Shown: positions 25,878-35,207 of the stretch, piece after piece | Numbering within the stretch: the first letter of the stretch is position 1 | Layout: every line of letters begins with the position of its first letter | Assembly: GCF_000829465.1 (NCBI RefSeq) | Contig: NZ_JXAL01000001.1 | Coordinates: forward strand, 620,001 to 684,000 | Origin: Cohnella kolymensis | GTDB taxonomy: Bacteria; Bacillota; Bacilli; Paenibacillales; Paenibacillaceae | Direction: 5' to 3' | Length of the DNA stretch: 64,000 nucleotides | Program-made: the position numbers and the translations under genes | The notes under the pieces: generated by a model | Told to the model about the DNA's origin: nothing | Seen by the model: only the letters and a program-made list of their open reading frames with translations | Database searches by the model: none

Positions 25878-26741
25878 TTACTTTCGATGCTTGCTTGCTA
25901 AAATATTGTGCGTTTTGGACAAGTACTTCTTCACATTCTGGTATTCCGCACTGGCTACCCCTGCAAAAAGAATATCGATGACGGTGAGCATGGCGATTCG
26001 CGATCCCATGGCACCGCTTCGAATGGTAACCTCCGGTGTTGAAATACTTAACAGGATGTCGGATTTGTCCGCTAACGGGCTCTTATTATATTTGGTAATC
26101 GCAATAATCGATGCGCCGTTCTTTTTGGCAATTTCCAGCGTTTCGAGAATTTCCACCGTATCCCCGGAATTGGAAATAAAGATCGCGACATCGCCTTTGC
26201 CTAACAGCGTTGCGGCTGTCAGTTGAATGTGGCCGTCCGTATAGGCATGGCACATCTTATTAATCCGCGAAAATTTCTGCTCGGCATCTTTACACACCAG
26301 ACCGGAAGCGCCGATTCCGAAAAAGACGATTCGATTGCTGGCGCGGAGAGCTTTGACGGCACGCGCCACTTCTTTCCGATCGATGACACTCAGCGTGTCT
26401 TCAATGGATTTACTGTTGTTGCGGGCAATATTGGAAATGATGACGGACAGGTCATCTCCGGGTTGAATATCGGTGTACTGATCCTTGTGCTCCTCATCCA
26501 TGGAACCGAGAGAAGCCGAAATGCTCACGATAAAACTGCGGTAACCGTTATAGCCCAGCGTTTTACAGAATCGAAGCACGGATGCATCGCTGGTTTTGCT
26601 CAGTTGCGCGAGATTTTTGATCGAGAGATGGGGGATTTCCTCCATATTAGCCAGAATATATTCCGCGACCATTCTCTCGACGGGCGTCAAGCTGTCCTTC
26701 ATATCCCGGATCTTGATCAAAATATTATCATTAATCGCCAT
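25878..26741 (-). CDS. murR: RpiR/MurR-family regulator
   Basis: A 287-residue regulator with an N-terminal RpiR helix-turn-helix ([20 protein letters not shown]) and a C-terminal SIS sugar-phosphate domain ([35 protein letters not shown]). In MurNAc clusters the SIS domain senses MurNAc-6-P. Its place upstream of murQ-anmK-namZ-nagZ-murK on the same strand supports MurR. It starts at ATG after a GTAGGGAA site. Confidence 0.9.
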   Translation of the reverse strand: MAINDNILIKIRDMKDSLTPVERMVAEYILANMEEIPHLSIKNLAQLSKTSDASVLRFCKTLGYNGYRSFIVSISASLGSMDEEHKDQYTDIQPGDDLSVIISNIARNNSKSIEDTLSVIDRKEVARAVKALRASNRIVFFGIGASGLVCKDAEQKFSRINKMCHAYTDGHIQLTAATLLGKGDVAIFISNSGDTVEILETLEIAKKNGASIIAITKYNKSPLADKSDILLSISTPEVTIRSGAMGSRIAMLTVIDILFAGVASAEYQNVKKYLSKTHNILASKHRK

Positions 26742-26883
26742 TTGTGTTCCCTACTCATCGTATCGGACTGAAAATCAACTCTATATTAAGCCCAGTTTTC
26801 CTAAAACACAATGGCTATTTGAAATTTAATTTCGGAACTAATTTGTCATAATGAAAATTATTTACAATCCGATCGCATTTGCT

Positions 26884-27921
26884 TTAGGAAGCGGCGGACC
26901 CGTTAAACTTCGTTTCCGTGCGGTTTTTACCCAGCCTCTTCGCCTGATATAACAGCTTGTCCGCTTGCCGGAACCAGCTCTCCTTATCCATGCCCGGCTC
27001 CAAGCCGGTCAGTCCGATGCTTACGGTAACCGTACGGCCCTTCAGCTCCGGATGCTCGGATGCCGAAATCGCGGTACGGATTTCTTCACAGAGCATGTAC
27101 GCCTCCCGCTCCGTCCGACCGGTCAGCAGCAAAGCAAATTCCTCGCCGCCATATCGGGCGGCAATATCCTCGCCTCCCATGTAACTGCTCAATATGTCCG
27201 CGGCGCCGCGAAGAACCATGTCCCCGGCCCGATGTCCGTAGACATCGTTGATACATTTAAAATCGTCGAAATCCATAACAGCCAGCATGACAGGCTCTTT
27301 GCGTCTTCGGCCGCGCTCATACCATTGCTGCAGGTGGTCATGGAATGTCATGTGATTGGACAGACCGGTCAGCGCGTCATGCTTCAGGTTTTGCAGAATA
27401 TCTACTCCGCGGTCCATAATCTGCGCAGCGATATAGGGTCCGGCGACACCGACAACGAGAATGGTCGTGAATAGCTCCATTGCCGTCGTTTCTAAACGAA
27501 GCTCAGGCTGGATCAGATACATGATGATCAGGGAAGCTAGATTCATGAAGCTTACCTTGTATACATAGCTTTTTTTGAAATAGAACACGGAGACGAGCAG
27601 CGGCAGAAAATACACGCCGAGAATGCTGTCGATATCCGCATGGGCATACACGATAACTCCGGTCAACAGAATACCGGTGAGAATGGTTATCTCCGGGCTG
27701 CTTGAATTGATTTTACGATAGAAAAACTCGGACACACCCATAAGAGCTAACAAGACGCTGAGAGGAGCCAATAGAGAATAGATAATGAACTGCTGATAGC
27801 TACTTTCCGATAGAAACAGATTGCCGATTTCCCCAACGGTTGTCACTAAAATACAAAACCAGTACATGTTCAGCAACTTGCGGTTCCAACGCGCTACACC
27901 GATGTCCTCTAATCTCTCCAT
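26884..27921 (-). CDS. Membrane diguanylate cyclase (GGDEF)
   Basis: A 345-residue protein with about six transmembrane helices (residues 17-175) and a C-terminal GGDEF domain. The active-site loop reads ARYGGEEFALLL; the upstream metal aspartate is in LAVMDFDDFKCINDVYGH. It should make c-di-GMP from two GTP. The inhibitory I-site RxxD expected just before the loop is replaced by GGED, so product inhibition is probably absent. GGTGG precedes the ATG. Confidence 0.9.
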   Translation of the reverse strand: MERLEDIGVARWNRKLLNMYWFCILVTTVGEIGNLFLSESSYQQFIIYSLLAPLSVLLALMGVSEFFYRKINSSSPEITILTGILLTGVIVYAHADIDSILGVYFLPLLVSVFYFKKSYVYKVSFMNLASLIIMYLIQPELRLETTAMELFTTILVVGVAGPYIAAQIMDRGVDILQNLKHDALTGLSNHMTFHDHLQQWYERGRRRKEPVMLAVMDFDDFKCINDVYGHRAGDMVLRGAADILSSYMGGEDIAARYGGEEFALLLTGRTEREAYMLCEEIRTAISASEHPELKGRTVTVSIGLTGLEPGMDKESWFRQADKLLYQAKRLGKNRTETKFNGSAAS

Positions 27922-27995
27922 TAGCCCACCACCCTAGCGAGTCTTGAAGCTGTGTTTAGTAAATTCTACACGTATTTCCAGATTCCTTCTAGGTC

Positions 27996-28925
27996 TTATA
28001 TCCTATTAACGGATGATGTCGGATTTTTTTGTATGAAGTCGAGAACCTTGTCTAACTGCTGATTTAATCGCACTTCTTCACTGGAAACGAAGCGGAAAAG
28101 GTCACCTACCCTCCCGATTCGGTCTGTCATGTTCGCGATGGTGAAATCGGCCGGCACAAAACCCCTCGCCGCCTCTTCCCAGGTAACCGGAGCCGATACC
28201 GTAGCTTGAGGCTTCGCTCGAACGGAGTAAGGCGCAGCCATCGTTCGACCTCGCCATAGCTGCAAGTAGTCGAAATACAGCTTGCTGCCCCGGCGCTCCA
28301 CCACCCGCTCCAGCGTGATTATATCCGGCAGCTGCTGAAGCATGTATTTCGCAATGAATTCATTGATTTGCCGCGCTTGTTCAAACGTATATTTAGGCTC
28401 TACCGGCACAAAGATTTGGAGCCCCGTCGCTCCCGAGGTTTTCGGAAAGCTGTGCAGCGATAAGGAAGAGAGCACCTCGTGCAGCTTCAGCGCCACCTGC
28501 AAAACAACGCCGAAATCCATATCCTCTGCCGGATCGAGATCAAACACAAGCTCAGTCGGATATTCTTTGCGGTAATGTTTGTCGAAAGGAACGTGCAGCT
28601 CGCATCCTCGGCGATTGGCCACCCAGACGAGAGCAGCCCGGTCATTCAACAGTATCCGTTCTTTCCCGCCGTAGATAACGCGAGGCAGCCATTCCGGCGC
28701 CGTGCCGTGTATGGACCTTTCCTCGACTCGCCGGCCTGTTATGCCCTCAGGGTATCGCCATATCATGAGCATGCGATCCGTGGTGTAAGGCAGCATGAAC
28801 GGAGCGATTTCCATCAAGTATTGGATATATTGAAACTTGGTCACACCCGCATCAGGCCACAGGATACGTTCGGGGTGGGAGATCGAAATCTCCTTATTCT
28901 CAATGGTAACGACTGTGTTCGTCAA
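27996..28925 (-). CDS. ligD: LigD-type NHEJ polymerase/primase domain protein
   Basis: About 309 residues covering a complete archaeo-eukaryotic primase-type PolDom. Motifs are HPERILWPDAGVTKFQYIQY, YRKEYPTELVFDLDPAEDMD (the catalytic Asp pair), HSFPKTSGATGLQIFVPVE and WEEAARGFVPADFTI. It fills gaps with ribonucleotides during end joining. I prefer a TTG start at 28925 because GAGGAGC is correctly placed before it; ATG at 28940 has no such site. It stands alone, divergent from a separate ligase gene, where Bacillus fuses both domains. No Ku gene is in the window. Confidence 0.9.
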   Translation of the reverse strand: MTNTVVTIENKEISISHPERILWPDAGVTKFQYIQYLMEIAPFMLPYTTDRMLMIWRYPEGITGRRVEERSIHGTAPEWLPRVIYGGKERILLNDRAALVWVANRRGCELHVPFDKHYRKEYPTELVFDLDPAEDMDFGVVLQVALKLHEVLSSLSLHSFPKTSGATGLQIFVPVEPKYTFEQARQINEFIAKYMLQQLPDIITLERVVERRGSKLYFDYLQLWRGRTMAAPYSVRAKPQATVSAPVTWEEAARGFVPADFTIANMTDRIGRVGDLFRFVSSEEVRLNQQLDKVLDFIQKNPTSSVNRI

Positions 28926-29015
28926 TGAAATGCTCCTCATGTGAGAAAAATGAATTATTATTTTGCTTACAACTGCCCAAAATATGTATTAAACGAGTTT
29001 TGTAAGGGGATCAAC

Positions 29016-29963
29016 ATGGAGCTTATTTTTCCGTTCGAGCCGGTCATCAGCGATGAAATACCGCAAGAAGACTTTTGGAGATATGAAATCAAGTGGGACG
29101 GCACCCGCATTCTAACCTATCACGATCAAGAGGGAACAAAGCTTTTTAACCGCAAGCAAAATGAACGCACCTGCCACTATCCGGAGCTGCTGCAAGTTGG
29201 CTCTTACTGTGATGCGGATTCCGTCATTCTAGACGGTGAAGTGATTGCCCTCGCCGAGAACGGCAAGCCTTCGTTTCATGAAGTCATGCGGCGCGATCTC
29301 ATCCAGAGGCTGGAGAGAGTCAGTGAAGTCCGGCGTCTCGTGCGTATTACTTACATGATTTTCGATATCGTCTATTACAACGGGGAATGGGTCAACGGCC
29401 GCCCTTTGTCAGACAGGATAGAGCTTTTGCATAAGATCATCTCTCCTAACGAGAATGTTCAGTTGGTGGCCTCGCACGATAACGGTGACACCCTATTTCA
29501 AGTAGTGCAGCAGCAAGGGATGGAGGGCATTGTCTGTAAAGATCTGCGCAGTTCCTACTCCTTAGGCGGAAAAGATGACAGGTGGAAAAAGGTTAAAAAC
29601 TACGGCGACGTTATAGCGGTGGTCGGAGGATTTACACTCAGTGGCGGGTTTGTTAATGCCGTCCTGCTCGGCCAGTACGACAACGAAGGCAAGCTTTGGT
29701 ATATCGGCCATACGGGCACCGGCAAGTTAACCAAAGCCGAATGGCGGGAGCTGACACAGCTGCTTGAACCTTTAAAAGTTGAAAAACACCCTTTCGCGAG
29801 AAAACCCGAACGCCACAGGGACGCTTTCTGGGTGAAACCGGTAGTCACTGCCAAAGTCCAATACAGCGAATGGAGATGGCAGGAGGGCCGTGCGCTGAGG
29901 CAGCCGTCGATTCAATCTTTCGTGAACATCCCTCCTGAAGAGTGCAAACTTCCCTGGGTTTAA
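29016..29963 (+). CDS. ATP-dependent DNA ligase (LigD-type ligase domain)
   Basis: A 315-residue ATP-dependent ligase. The adenylation lysine is in YEIKWDGTRIL (motif I, KWDG), with DGEVIAL (motif III), GIVCKDLRSSY (motif IV) and DRWKKVKNY (motif V). A C-terminal OB fold follows. ATG at 29016 is chosen after AAGGGGATC. It is divergent from the PolDom gene with a 90-bp shared promoter region; together they make up the two catalytic parts of bacterial NHEJ LigD. Confidence 0.92.
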   Translation: MELIFPFEPVISDEIPQEDFWRYEIKWDGTRILTYHDQEGTKLFNRKQNERTCHYPELLQVGSYCDADSVILDGEVIALAENGKPSFHEVMRRDLIQRLERVSEVRRLVRITYMIFDIVYYNGEWVNGRPLSDRIELLHKIISPNENVQLVASHDNGDTLFQVVQQQGMEGIVCKDLRSSYSLGGKDDRWKKVKNYGDVIAVVGGFTLSGGFVNAVLLGQYDNEGKLWYIGHTGTGKLTKAEWRELTQLLEPLKVEKHPFARKPERHRDAFWVKPVVTAKVQYSEWRWQEGRALRQPSIQSFVNIPPEECKLPWV

Positions 29964-29976
29964 ATGTCCGTAGAAA

Positions 29977-30009
29977 TAAAGAGCACTCATTCCAAATCGG
30001 AATGAGTGC
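29977..30009 (-). terminator. Rho-independent terminator between ligase and collagen-like genes
   Basis: A perfect 11-bp stem (GCACTCATTCC / GGAATGAGTGC) is followed on the minus strand by TCTTTATTTC. It mainly serves the minus-strand gene but could also stop convergent ligase transcripts. Confidence 0.75.
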
Positions 30010-30019
30010 CTCTGACAGG

Positions 30020-30733
30020 TTAAGATAACACTTTTGTAAAAGAATAGGTCCTGCCCTCATGATTGATGAAGATCGTTTCTTCTGATCCCGGCTCTTCCGT
30101 GCGCCGTATATCCAGATCCTGATACGGTCTGAATGTTCCGTCGCTCATTATAAGGTTCACTCTGATTATATAGTGATAAATTGTGGGTTTTCCAATTATG
30201 AATAGCTCTTCATAGTCTACAACCGTGAGACGAATGTCCGCAACGGTCGGATTGGGACTCAGTCTCTGTACCGTGACGGTCAGCGGGTAATAGCCTCCGT
30301 TATAAGTTGCGTTGAATGAGTGCTGCTTTGAAGTTTCCTGATAGGCAAACGATACGCTCTGGCGTTGGCCGTAGGGCACTGTCGTACCGTCGCTCAAGTT
30401 AAGCTGGACATCGTAGGTAACATTGTATCTGCCGTCGATCCATACTTGATTGACCGGTGTGAACTCCGCTCCGGTTACGATAACCAGGCCCGGCGCGTTT
30501 TCCAATTCTCTGACGCGGGTATCCAGAGCGGCGATCTGTGCGTTCTGATTTTCTATCAGCGCCTGCAGCTGTGATAACTGCGCTTCCAATGCCTCAGTTG
30601 AACCCGCCGGACCTTGCGGACCTTGCGGGCCAGGGTCGCCTTTCTCCCCTTGATCTCCCTTATCACCTTTCGGTCCTTGCGGACCGGTGTCGCCCTTGTG
30701 CCGGCGGTCGAATCGCTTTATATTCGTTATCAT
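30020..30733 (-). CDS. Collagen-like repeat protein with coiled coil and beta-rich C-terminus
   Basis: 237 residues. After a short basic N-terminus (MITNIKRFDRRHK) comes a run of about ten G-x-y triplets (GDTGPQGPKGDKGDQGEKGD then GPQGPQGPAG). A heptad-like coiled coil follows (LEAQLSQLQALIENQNAQI). The last 150 residues are beta-rich with two similar blocks, LNLSDGTTVPYGQ and NLIMSDGTFRPYQD. Collagen plus coiled-coil trimerisation is typical of Bacillales spore-surface filaments. There is no signal peptide, consistent with a spore-coat location, but this is inference. GGAGAAG precedes the ATG. Confidence 0.8.
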   Translation of the reverse strand: MITNIKRFDRRHKGDTGPQGPKGDKGDQGEKGDPGPQGPQGPAGSTEALEAQLSQLQALIENQNAQIAALDTRVRELENAPGLVIVTGAEFTPVNQVWIDGRYNVTYDVQLNLSDGTTVPYGQRQSVSFAYQETSKQHSFNATYNGGYYPLTVTVQRLSPNPTVADIRLTVVDYEELFIIGKPTIYHYIIRVNLIMSDGTFRPYQDLDIRRTEEPGSEETIFINHEGRTYSFTKVLS

Positions 30734-30769
30734 CAATCCGCTTCTCCGTCGGAAGCAAAAGAGACTCAT

Positions 30770-31612
30770 ATGGCACAGCTGATCCGGCAAATTTGGAAGG
30801 TTGATCCTTCTTCCTTCATCACAATCTGGAAACATGATCAGTTAATCGCATCGGTCGGTAAAATCCCTTTACACGATACAATGCTTCACGTGTTGGCCTG
30901 CGAACCTTTATTGCAGCCTTTCGTCAGCGCATGGAAGCCTGTCCCGATGGCGTTTTTGCTCTCGTTTATCGGGATTGATCCCGAACTGGAAGACAAAACA
31001 CGCGCATATATCATCCATACCTTGATCAACCATTTTTCCCCGTCGGAGTGGATCCTCGACTTCACCTGCTTAAGAGAATGGTTTCCCGTCTTTGAGCTGT
31101 GCGGATTCGAACGCGCGCCTTGGGCCGATGCGACGACATCCTTGGGGACGGAATACAGAGCTTTCGTGCTGGACCTCACAAAGGAAGATTTTCTTACCAA
31201 ATTGGATAGATCGCTGACAAAGGGCCAGGCGGAACAGACCGTGGATCAGAACCAATCGTGCTCGAACCTTCAAGAGTTAAAGAAAGTGCTCAACCATTGG
31301 AACGAGCTTCCCCGGGATCCTGCATGGTCCGAGGCATACACCCGGCTATTCCCGAATAGGAGGACACTAGCAGGTTCTAGTGAGTGGACCGGCCAGGACG
31401 TTCGGGAAGACGTTTCCGGAGCCATACAGAACCTGATGCAAGGAGAAGAGAGGGAAGCGATCCTCGGAAAATTGTTAATGTACACTTATATACAAGGGAT
31501 AAGACCGCATGACCGGGTGGCGGAGAGGCTGGGCTTGTCGGCGGCTTCTTATTACAGGCATTTGAATAAGGCATTAGAACTGCTTTGCCGGTGTTTATCC
31601 CATGCTAATTAG
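30770..31612 (+). CDS. Uncharacterised protein with C-terminal helix-turn-helix-like segment
   Basis: 280 residues, not recognised. The start MAQLIRQIWKVDPSSFITIW is chosen because upstream in-frame codons overlap the divergent collagen gene. The C-terminus (DRVAERLGLSAASYYRHLNK) resembles a helix-turn-helix of the kind found in sigma-like or transposon regulators; the rest is mixed alpha/beta without obvious motifs. The 36-bp gap between divergent start codons suggests shared control with the collagen-like gene. The product could be its regulator, but that is speculation. Confidence 0.7.
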   Translation: MAQLIRQIWKVDPSSFITIWKHDQLIASVGKIPLHDTMLHVLACEPLLQPFVSAWKPVPMAFLLSFIGIDPELEDKTRAYIIHTLINHFSPSEWILDFTCLREWFPVFELCGFERAPWADATTSLGTEYRAFVLDLTKEDFLTKLDRSLTKGQAEQTVDQNQSCSNLQELKKVLNHWNELPRDPAWSEAYTRLFPNRRTLAGSSEWTGQDVREDVSGAIQNLMQGEEREAILGKLLMYTYIQGIRPHDRVAERLGLSAASYYRHLNKALELLCRCLSHAN

Positions 31613-31637
31613 ATCGGCAATGCAGCTTCAAAAGCAG

Positions 31638-31671
31638 AAATGGCGGCCCGCACACGGGTCGCCATTTTTCC
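31638..31671. terminator. Bidirectional terminator between the HTH-like gene and DUF1641 gene
   Basis: AAATGGCG and CGCCATTT with inner CCCG/CGGG pairs form a 12-bp stem, followed by TTTTTCCTTTT on the plus strand. Confidence 0.75.
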
Positions 31672-31682
31672 TTTTAACTTAG

Positions 31683-32192
31683 TCAATGCCTGACAGCGCC
31701 TTTATCCGCATCCGTATCGTGCTCGCTCAGTCCCGCACCCATTCCCTGCAAGAAATGAAGCGCTGTGCTCACCGATGCTTTGACGTCGGGATCCCGCAGC
31801 ATGCCAAGCAAGCCGAACATGCTCTTATGTTCCTTGTCCGGCTGGCCGGCTTGCTCAATCCCTTTGGACAGGCTATCCATCAGCATTTGTGTTTTCTTAG
31901 GATCGAGGCGGCCCAAGAATTGGACTCCGATAATCAGGTTCTTGAGAATAATGGGGATGTTAGCCACTTTAATGAATTCAAATCCGACCGCTCCCAGCTG
32001 GGCTCTATTCTTCATAACTCCTTGGGCGATATCCAGCACGCCGGATTTATGCAGCTCGCCTAGAATATCGAGAAACTGCGTAATCGCCTCGCGGTTGTCG
32101 GACATTACCTTCAGAATCTCACCCATCGACTCCGTCTGCTTCTCCGACTTAGTCTGTGTTTTCTTCTCAATTAAGCGAATGGCTCTGGCCAT
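31683..32192 (-). CDS. DUF1641 protein, formate dehydrogenase partner (YjgD/YrhD-like)
   Basis: A 169-residue protein with a DUF1641 core (LGRLDPKKTQMLMDSLSKGI) and a hydrophilic Lys-rich N-terminus. It overlaps the 3' end of the formate dehydrogenase gene by 26 bp with its own GGAGGGGG site inside that gene, so the two are translationally linked. In B. subtilis the homologues YjgD and YrhD are encoded directly behind YjgC and YrhE. A structural or electron-transfer accessory role is assumed for this family. Confidence 0.85.
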   Translation of the reverse strand: MARAIRLIEKKTQTKSEKQTESMGEILKVMSDNREAITQFLDILGELHKSGVLDIAQGVMKNRAQLGAVGFEFIKVANIPIILKNLIIGVQFLGRLDPKKTQMLMDSLSKGIEQAGQPDKEHKSMFGLLGMLRDPDVKASVSTALHFLQGMGAGLSEHDTDADKGAVRH

Positions 32193-35148
32193 GCTCTTCC
32201 CCCTCCTTCCGGATGGTGTCCATGACCGGCTCGAAATCGGGCCGTTTCCATTTGTCCTCTACCCGTACACCGATTTGCGGATTCCGCGTGGCAAACCGGT
32301 GATTTACACGCGGCAGCGGCTTCTCGCCGTCCTTCTCCAGCACTTCCATGCGTACGTTCATTTCCTTATAGTTCGGAGTATGAGTGACGATATCGAACAG
32401 ACTGCTGGTGAGCCGGTTAATCGCTTCCTCCGGATCCGGCGTATTCATCGGCAGGTACAATTCTTTGCCTTTGACACGGTCGGTGACCAGCACCCGAACC
32501 TTGACTTGTCCGAAGGGCGACACCAGGCGGACAAGCGATCCGTCTTTCACGCCTCTTTCCGCAGCCAGCTCTTCCGATACCTCCAACCATGTGCCGGGCA
32601 CTTTATGACGGATGCCTTCCGACTTATACGTCAGGTTGCCTTCGTGGAAATGCTCCAGCAGACGTCCGTTATTGATGTGCAAGTCATATTGCTCTTCCGG
32701 CTTGTACGGCGGCGTCCATTTGACCGGGAATAAATTCGCTTTGCCGTCCGGGAAGTGGAAACGGTCCGTATACAGAATCGGTGTGCCTGCACCATCCGGC
32801 CCTACCGGCCACACTTGGCTTTTCCAACCTTCGAGCCGCTCATAGGATACACCCGAGAACAGCGGCGCAAGGCTTGCAGCTTCAGCCATAATCTCGGAGG
32901 GGTGAGTATAGTTCCATCCTGCGCCAAAACGGTTCGCGACTTCCTGGATGATCACCCAATCCGGCTTGGATTCGCCAAGCGGCTCGAACACTTGGTAGAA
33001 CCGTTGAATCCGCTTCTCCGTATTGGTGAACGTGCCTTCTTTTTCAAGACTTGGCGACGCCGGGAGAACTACATCCGCATACTGTGCAGTACGGGAGAAG
33101 AACACATCCTGCACTACGAAAAATTCCAGCTTTTCGAACATCTCTTCGACGAAATTCGAATTGGCGTCTACAAGCGCCATGTCCTCGCCGTACAGGTACA
33201 GGGCTTTGAGATCGCCGTTCTGTATGCCGTCCACCATCTGGTGGTTGTCATAGCCGGCTTGCTCCGAAAGTTTCACACCCCAAGCCTTTTCATATCGCGT
33301 TCTCACTAACGGATCACTTATTTTTTCGTAGCCCGGCATGTAGCTAGGCATCGTTCCGAAGTCGCACGCACCTTGCACGTTGTTATGTCCGCGAAGCGGA
33401 TAAGCGCCGGTGCCCGGACGCCCGAAGTTACCCGTAATCAGCAGCAGGTTGCAGATCGCGGTGCTGGTATCGGTCGCACCCATATGCTGAGTGACCCCCA
33501 TCGCCCAGAGGATACAAGTGGATCGGGATTCATGAACCATTTCGGCGACACCGATGATCTGCTGTTTGCTGAGCCCGGTCACCTGTTCCGCATAATCAAG
33601 CGTAAAGATATCCAGGGATTTCACATACTCCTCGTACCCGTTGACGCGCTTGTCGAGAAAATGCTTCGCCGCCCATCCTTGATCGATGATGTATTTGGTT
33701 ACCGCGGAAATCCAAACCAGATCACTCCCTGGCTTAGGATGCAGATGAACATCGGCACGCTCCGCCATCTCGTTCTTCCGAAGATCCGCGACAACGAGTT
33801 TCTGACCGGTCAGCTTATGTGAACGCTTGACCCGCGTTGCCAGCACCGGGTGGGACTCCGCCGGGTTGGCGCCGACGATGATCACCAGCTCGGACATTTG
33901 GATGTCGACCATCGTTCCGCTATCTCCTCCCATCCCGACCGTGCGCATCAAACCTGAGGTAGCGGGGGATTGGCAGTAACGGGAGCAGTTGTCGACGTTG
34001 TTGGATCCCATGACGGCTCTCGCAAACTTTTGAAAAATGTAATTTTCCTCGTTGCTGCATTTAGAAGAGGAAATATAACCGATCGAATGGGGGCCGTGGG
34101 TCTCTTTGACATTTCCTAATTTACTCTGGATCAGATCGAGCGCTTCTTCCCAAGTTGATTCAACGAACCGGTCGCCTTTACGGATCAATGGTTTCGTGAG
34201 CCGCTCTTCGCTGTTTACGAAATCCCACCCCCACTTGCCTTTTACGCAGGTGGACACTCCGTTTACGGGCGCATCGACGCTAGGTTCTATTTTCAAAATT
34301 TCGCGCCCTTTGGTCCACACTTCAAAGCTGCAGCCGACACCGCAGAACGTACAGACCGTCTTCGTCCGCTTGATTCGCGATTCCCGCATCGCAGCCTCCA
34401 TTTCGGAAACCATGAAGATTTCCCGGTAACCCGGCTCAATCTCCTTGGTCAAATCGATCATCGGCTCAAGAATGTTCGCACCGATGCCGGTCAAGTAACC
34501 CGCTTCTCCGAGCATCGATTTTTCCATGAGCGCATTACAAGGGCAGACAGTCACACAATGCCCGCAGGAAACGCAGGAAGATTGGTCGGCCGGTACGTCA
34601 GTGTCCCAAATGACACGGGGAGCCTCACGGCTCCAGTCAATGGAGAGCGTTTCATTCACCTGCAGATCCTGGCAGGCTTCCACACACCGCCCGCACAGGA
34701 TACATTGGTTAGGATCGTATCTGTAAAAGGGATGAGAAAAGTCAACTTCGTATGGCTTTTTGCGGAACTCGTATTTCTGATGGGCCATCTCAAGGCGTTC
34801 CGTTGTATTATGAACGATGCAATTGCCGTTGTTGTTATCGCATACCGTACAGTAGAGCTCATGATTTTTAAGGATCCGCGACATCGCTTCCATCTGTGCT
34901 TCCTTTACCAACTGCGATTCGGTGGATACCCGCATACCCGGTTCAAGCGGTGTACTGCAAGCCCGTACAAGCTCGCCGTCCACTTCCACCATACAGGTGT
35001 CGCAGGTGCGGATGGGTCCCAGCTGCGGCTGATAGCAGATGCTCGGGATGAATTCCCCCTGCTCCGTCACCGCTTGAAGAATCATCTGGCCAGCCTCGCC
35101 GGTTACCTCTTGTCCATTGATCTCGACGGTTACGCGTTCAACTATCAT
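32167..35148 (-). CDS. fdhA: NAD-type molybdenum formate dehydrogenase, alpha subunit (YjgC/YrhE-like)
   Basis: A 993-residue fusion-type subunit. The N-terminus is a [2Fe-2S] domain (CYQPQLGPIRTCDTCMVEVD). Next come a His/Cys cluster motif (CTVCDNNNGNC) and two [4Fe-4S] ferredoxin motifs (CILCGRCVEACQ, CVSCGHCVTVCPC), then a CTFCGVGCSF cluster before the molybdopterin domain. The active-site residue is cysteine (NCSRYCQSPATSGL), not selenocysteine. It oxidises formate to CO2. I chose ATG at 35148 because GAGGTGG is spaced for it; a GTG four codons earlier overlaps that site. Cofactor genes are not in the window. Confidence 0.93.
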   Translation of the reverse strand: MIVERVTVEINGQEVTGEAGQMILQAVTEQGEFIPSICYQPQLGPIRTCDTCMVEVDGELVRACSTPLEPGMRVSTESQLVKEAQMEAMSRILKNHELYCTVCDNNNGNCIVHNTTERLEMAHQKYEFRKKPYEVDFSHPFYRYDPNQCILCGRCVEACQDLQVNETLSIDWSREAPRVIWDTDVPADQSSCVSCGHCVTVCPCNALMEKSMLGEAGYLTGIGANILEPMIDLTKEIEPGYREIFMVSEMEAAMRESRIKRTKTVCTFCGVGCSFEVWTKGREILKIEPSVDAPVNGVSTCVKGKWGWDFVNSEERLTKPLIRKGDRFVESTWEEALDLIQSKLGNVKETHGPHSIGYISSSKCSNEENYIFQKFARAVMGSNNVDNCSRYCQSPATSGLMRTVGMGGDSGTMVDIQMSELVIIVGANPAESHPVLATRVKRSHKLTGQKLVVADLRKNEMAERADVHLHPKPGSDLVWISAVTKYIIDQGWAAKHFLDKRVNGYEEYVKSLDIFTLDYAEQVTGLSKQQIIGVAEMVHESRSTCILWAMGVTQHMGATDTSTAICNLLLITGNFGRPGTGAYPLRGHNNVQGACDFGTMPSYMPGYEKISDPLVRTRYEKAWGVKLSEQAGYDNHQMVDGIQNGDLKALYLYGEDMALVDANSNFVEEMFEKLEFFVVQDVFFSRTAQYADVVLPASPSLEKEGTFTNTEKRIQRFYQVFEPLGESKPDWVIIQEVANRFGAGWNYTHPSEIMAEAASLAPLFSGVSYERLEGWKSQVWPVGPDGAGTPILYTDRFHFPDGKANLFPVKWTPPYKPEEQYDLHINNGRLLEHFHEGNLTYKSEGIRHKVPGTWLEVSEELAAERGVKDGSLVRLVSPFGQVKVRVLVTDRVKGKELYLPMNTPDPEEAINRLTSSLFDIVTHTPNYKEMNVRMEVLEKDGEKPLPRVNHRFATRNPQIGVRVEDKWKRPDFEPVMDTIRKEGEEHGQSHSLN

Positions 35149-35207
35149 TTCATTTACCACCTCTTGATGCAGGATAGTTCAGACAGTAAAGATTAACCGA
35201 ACATAGG

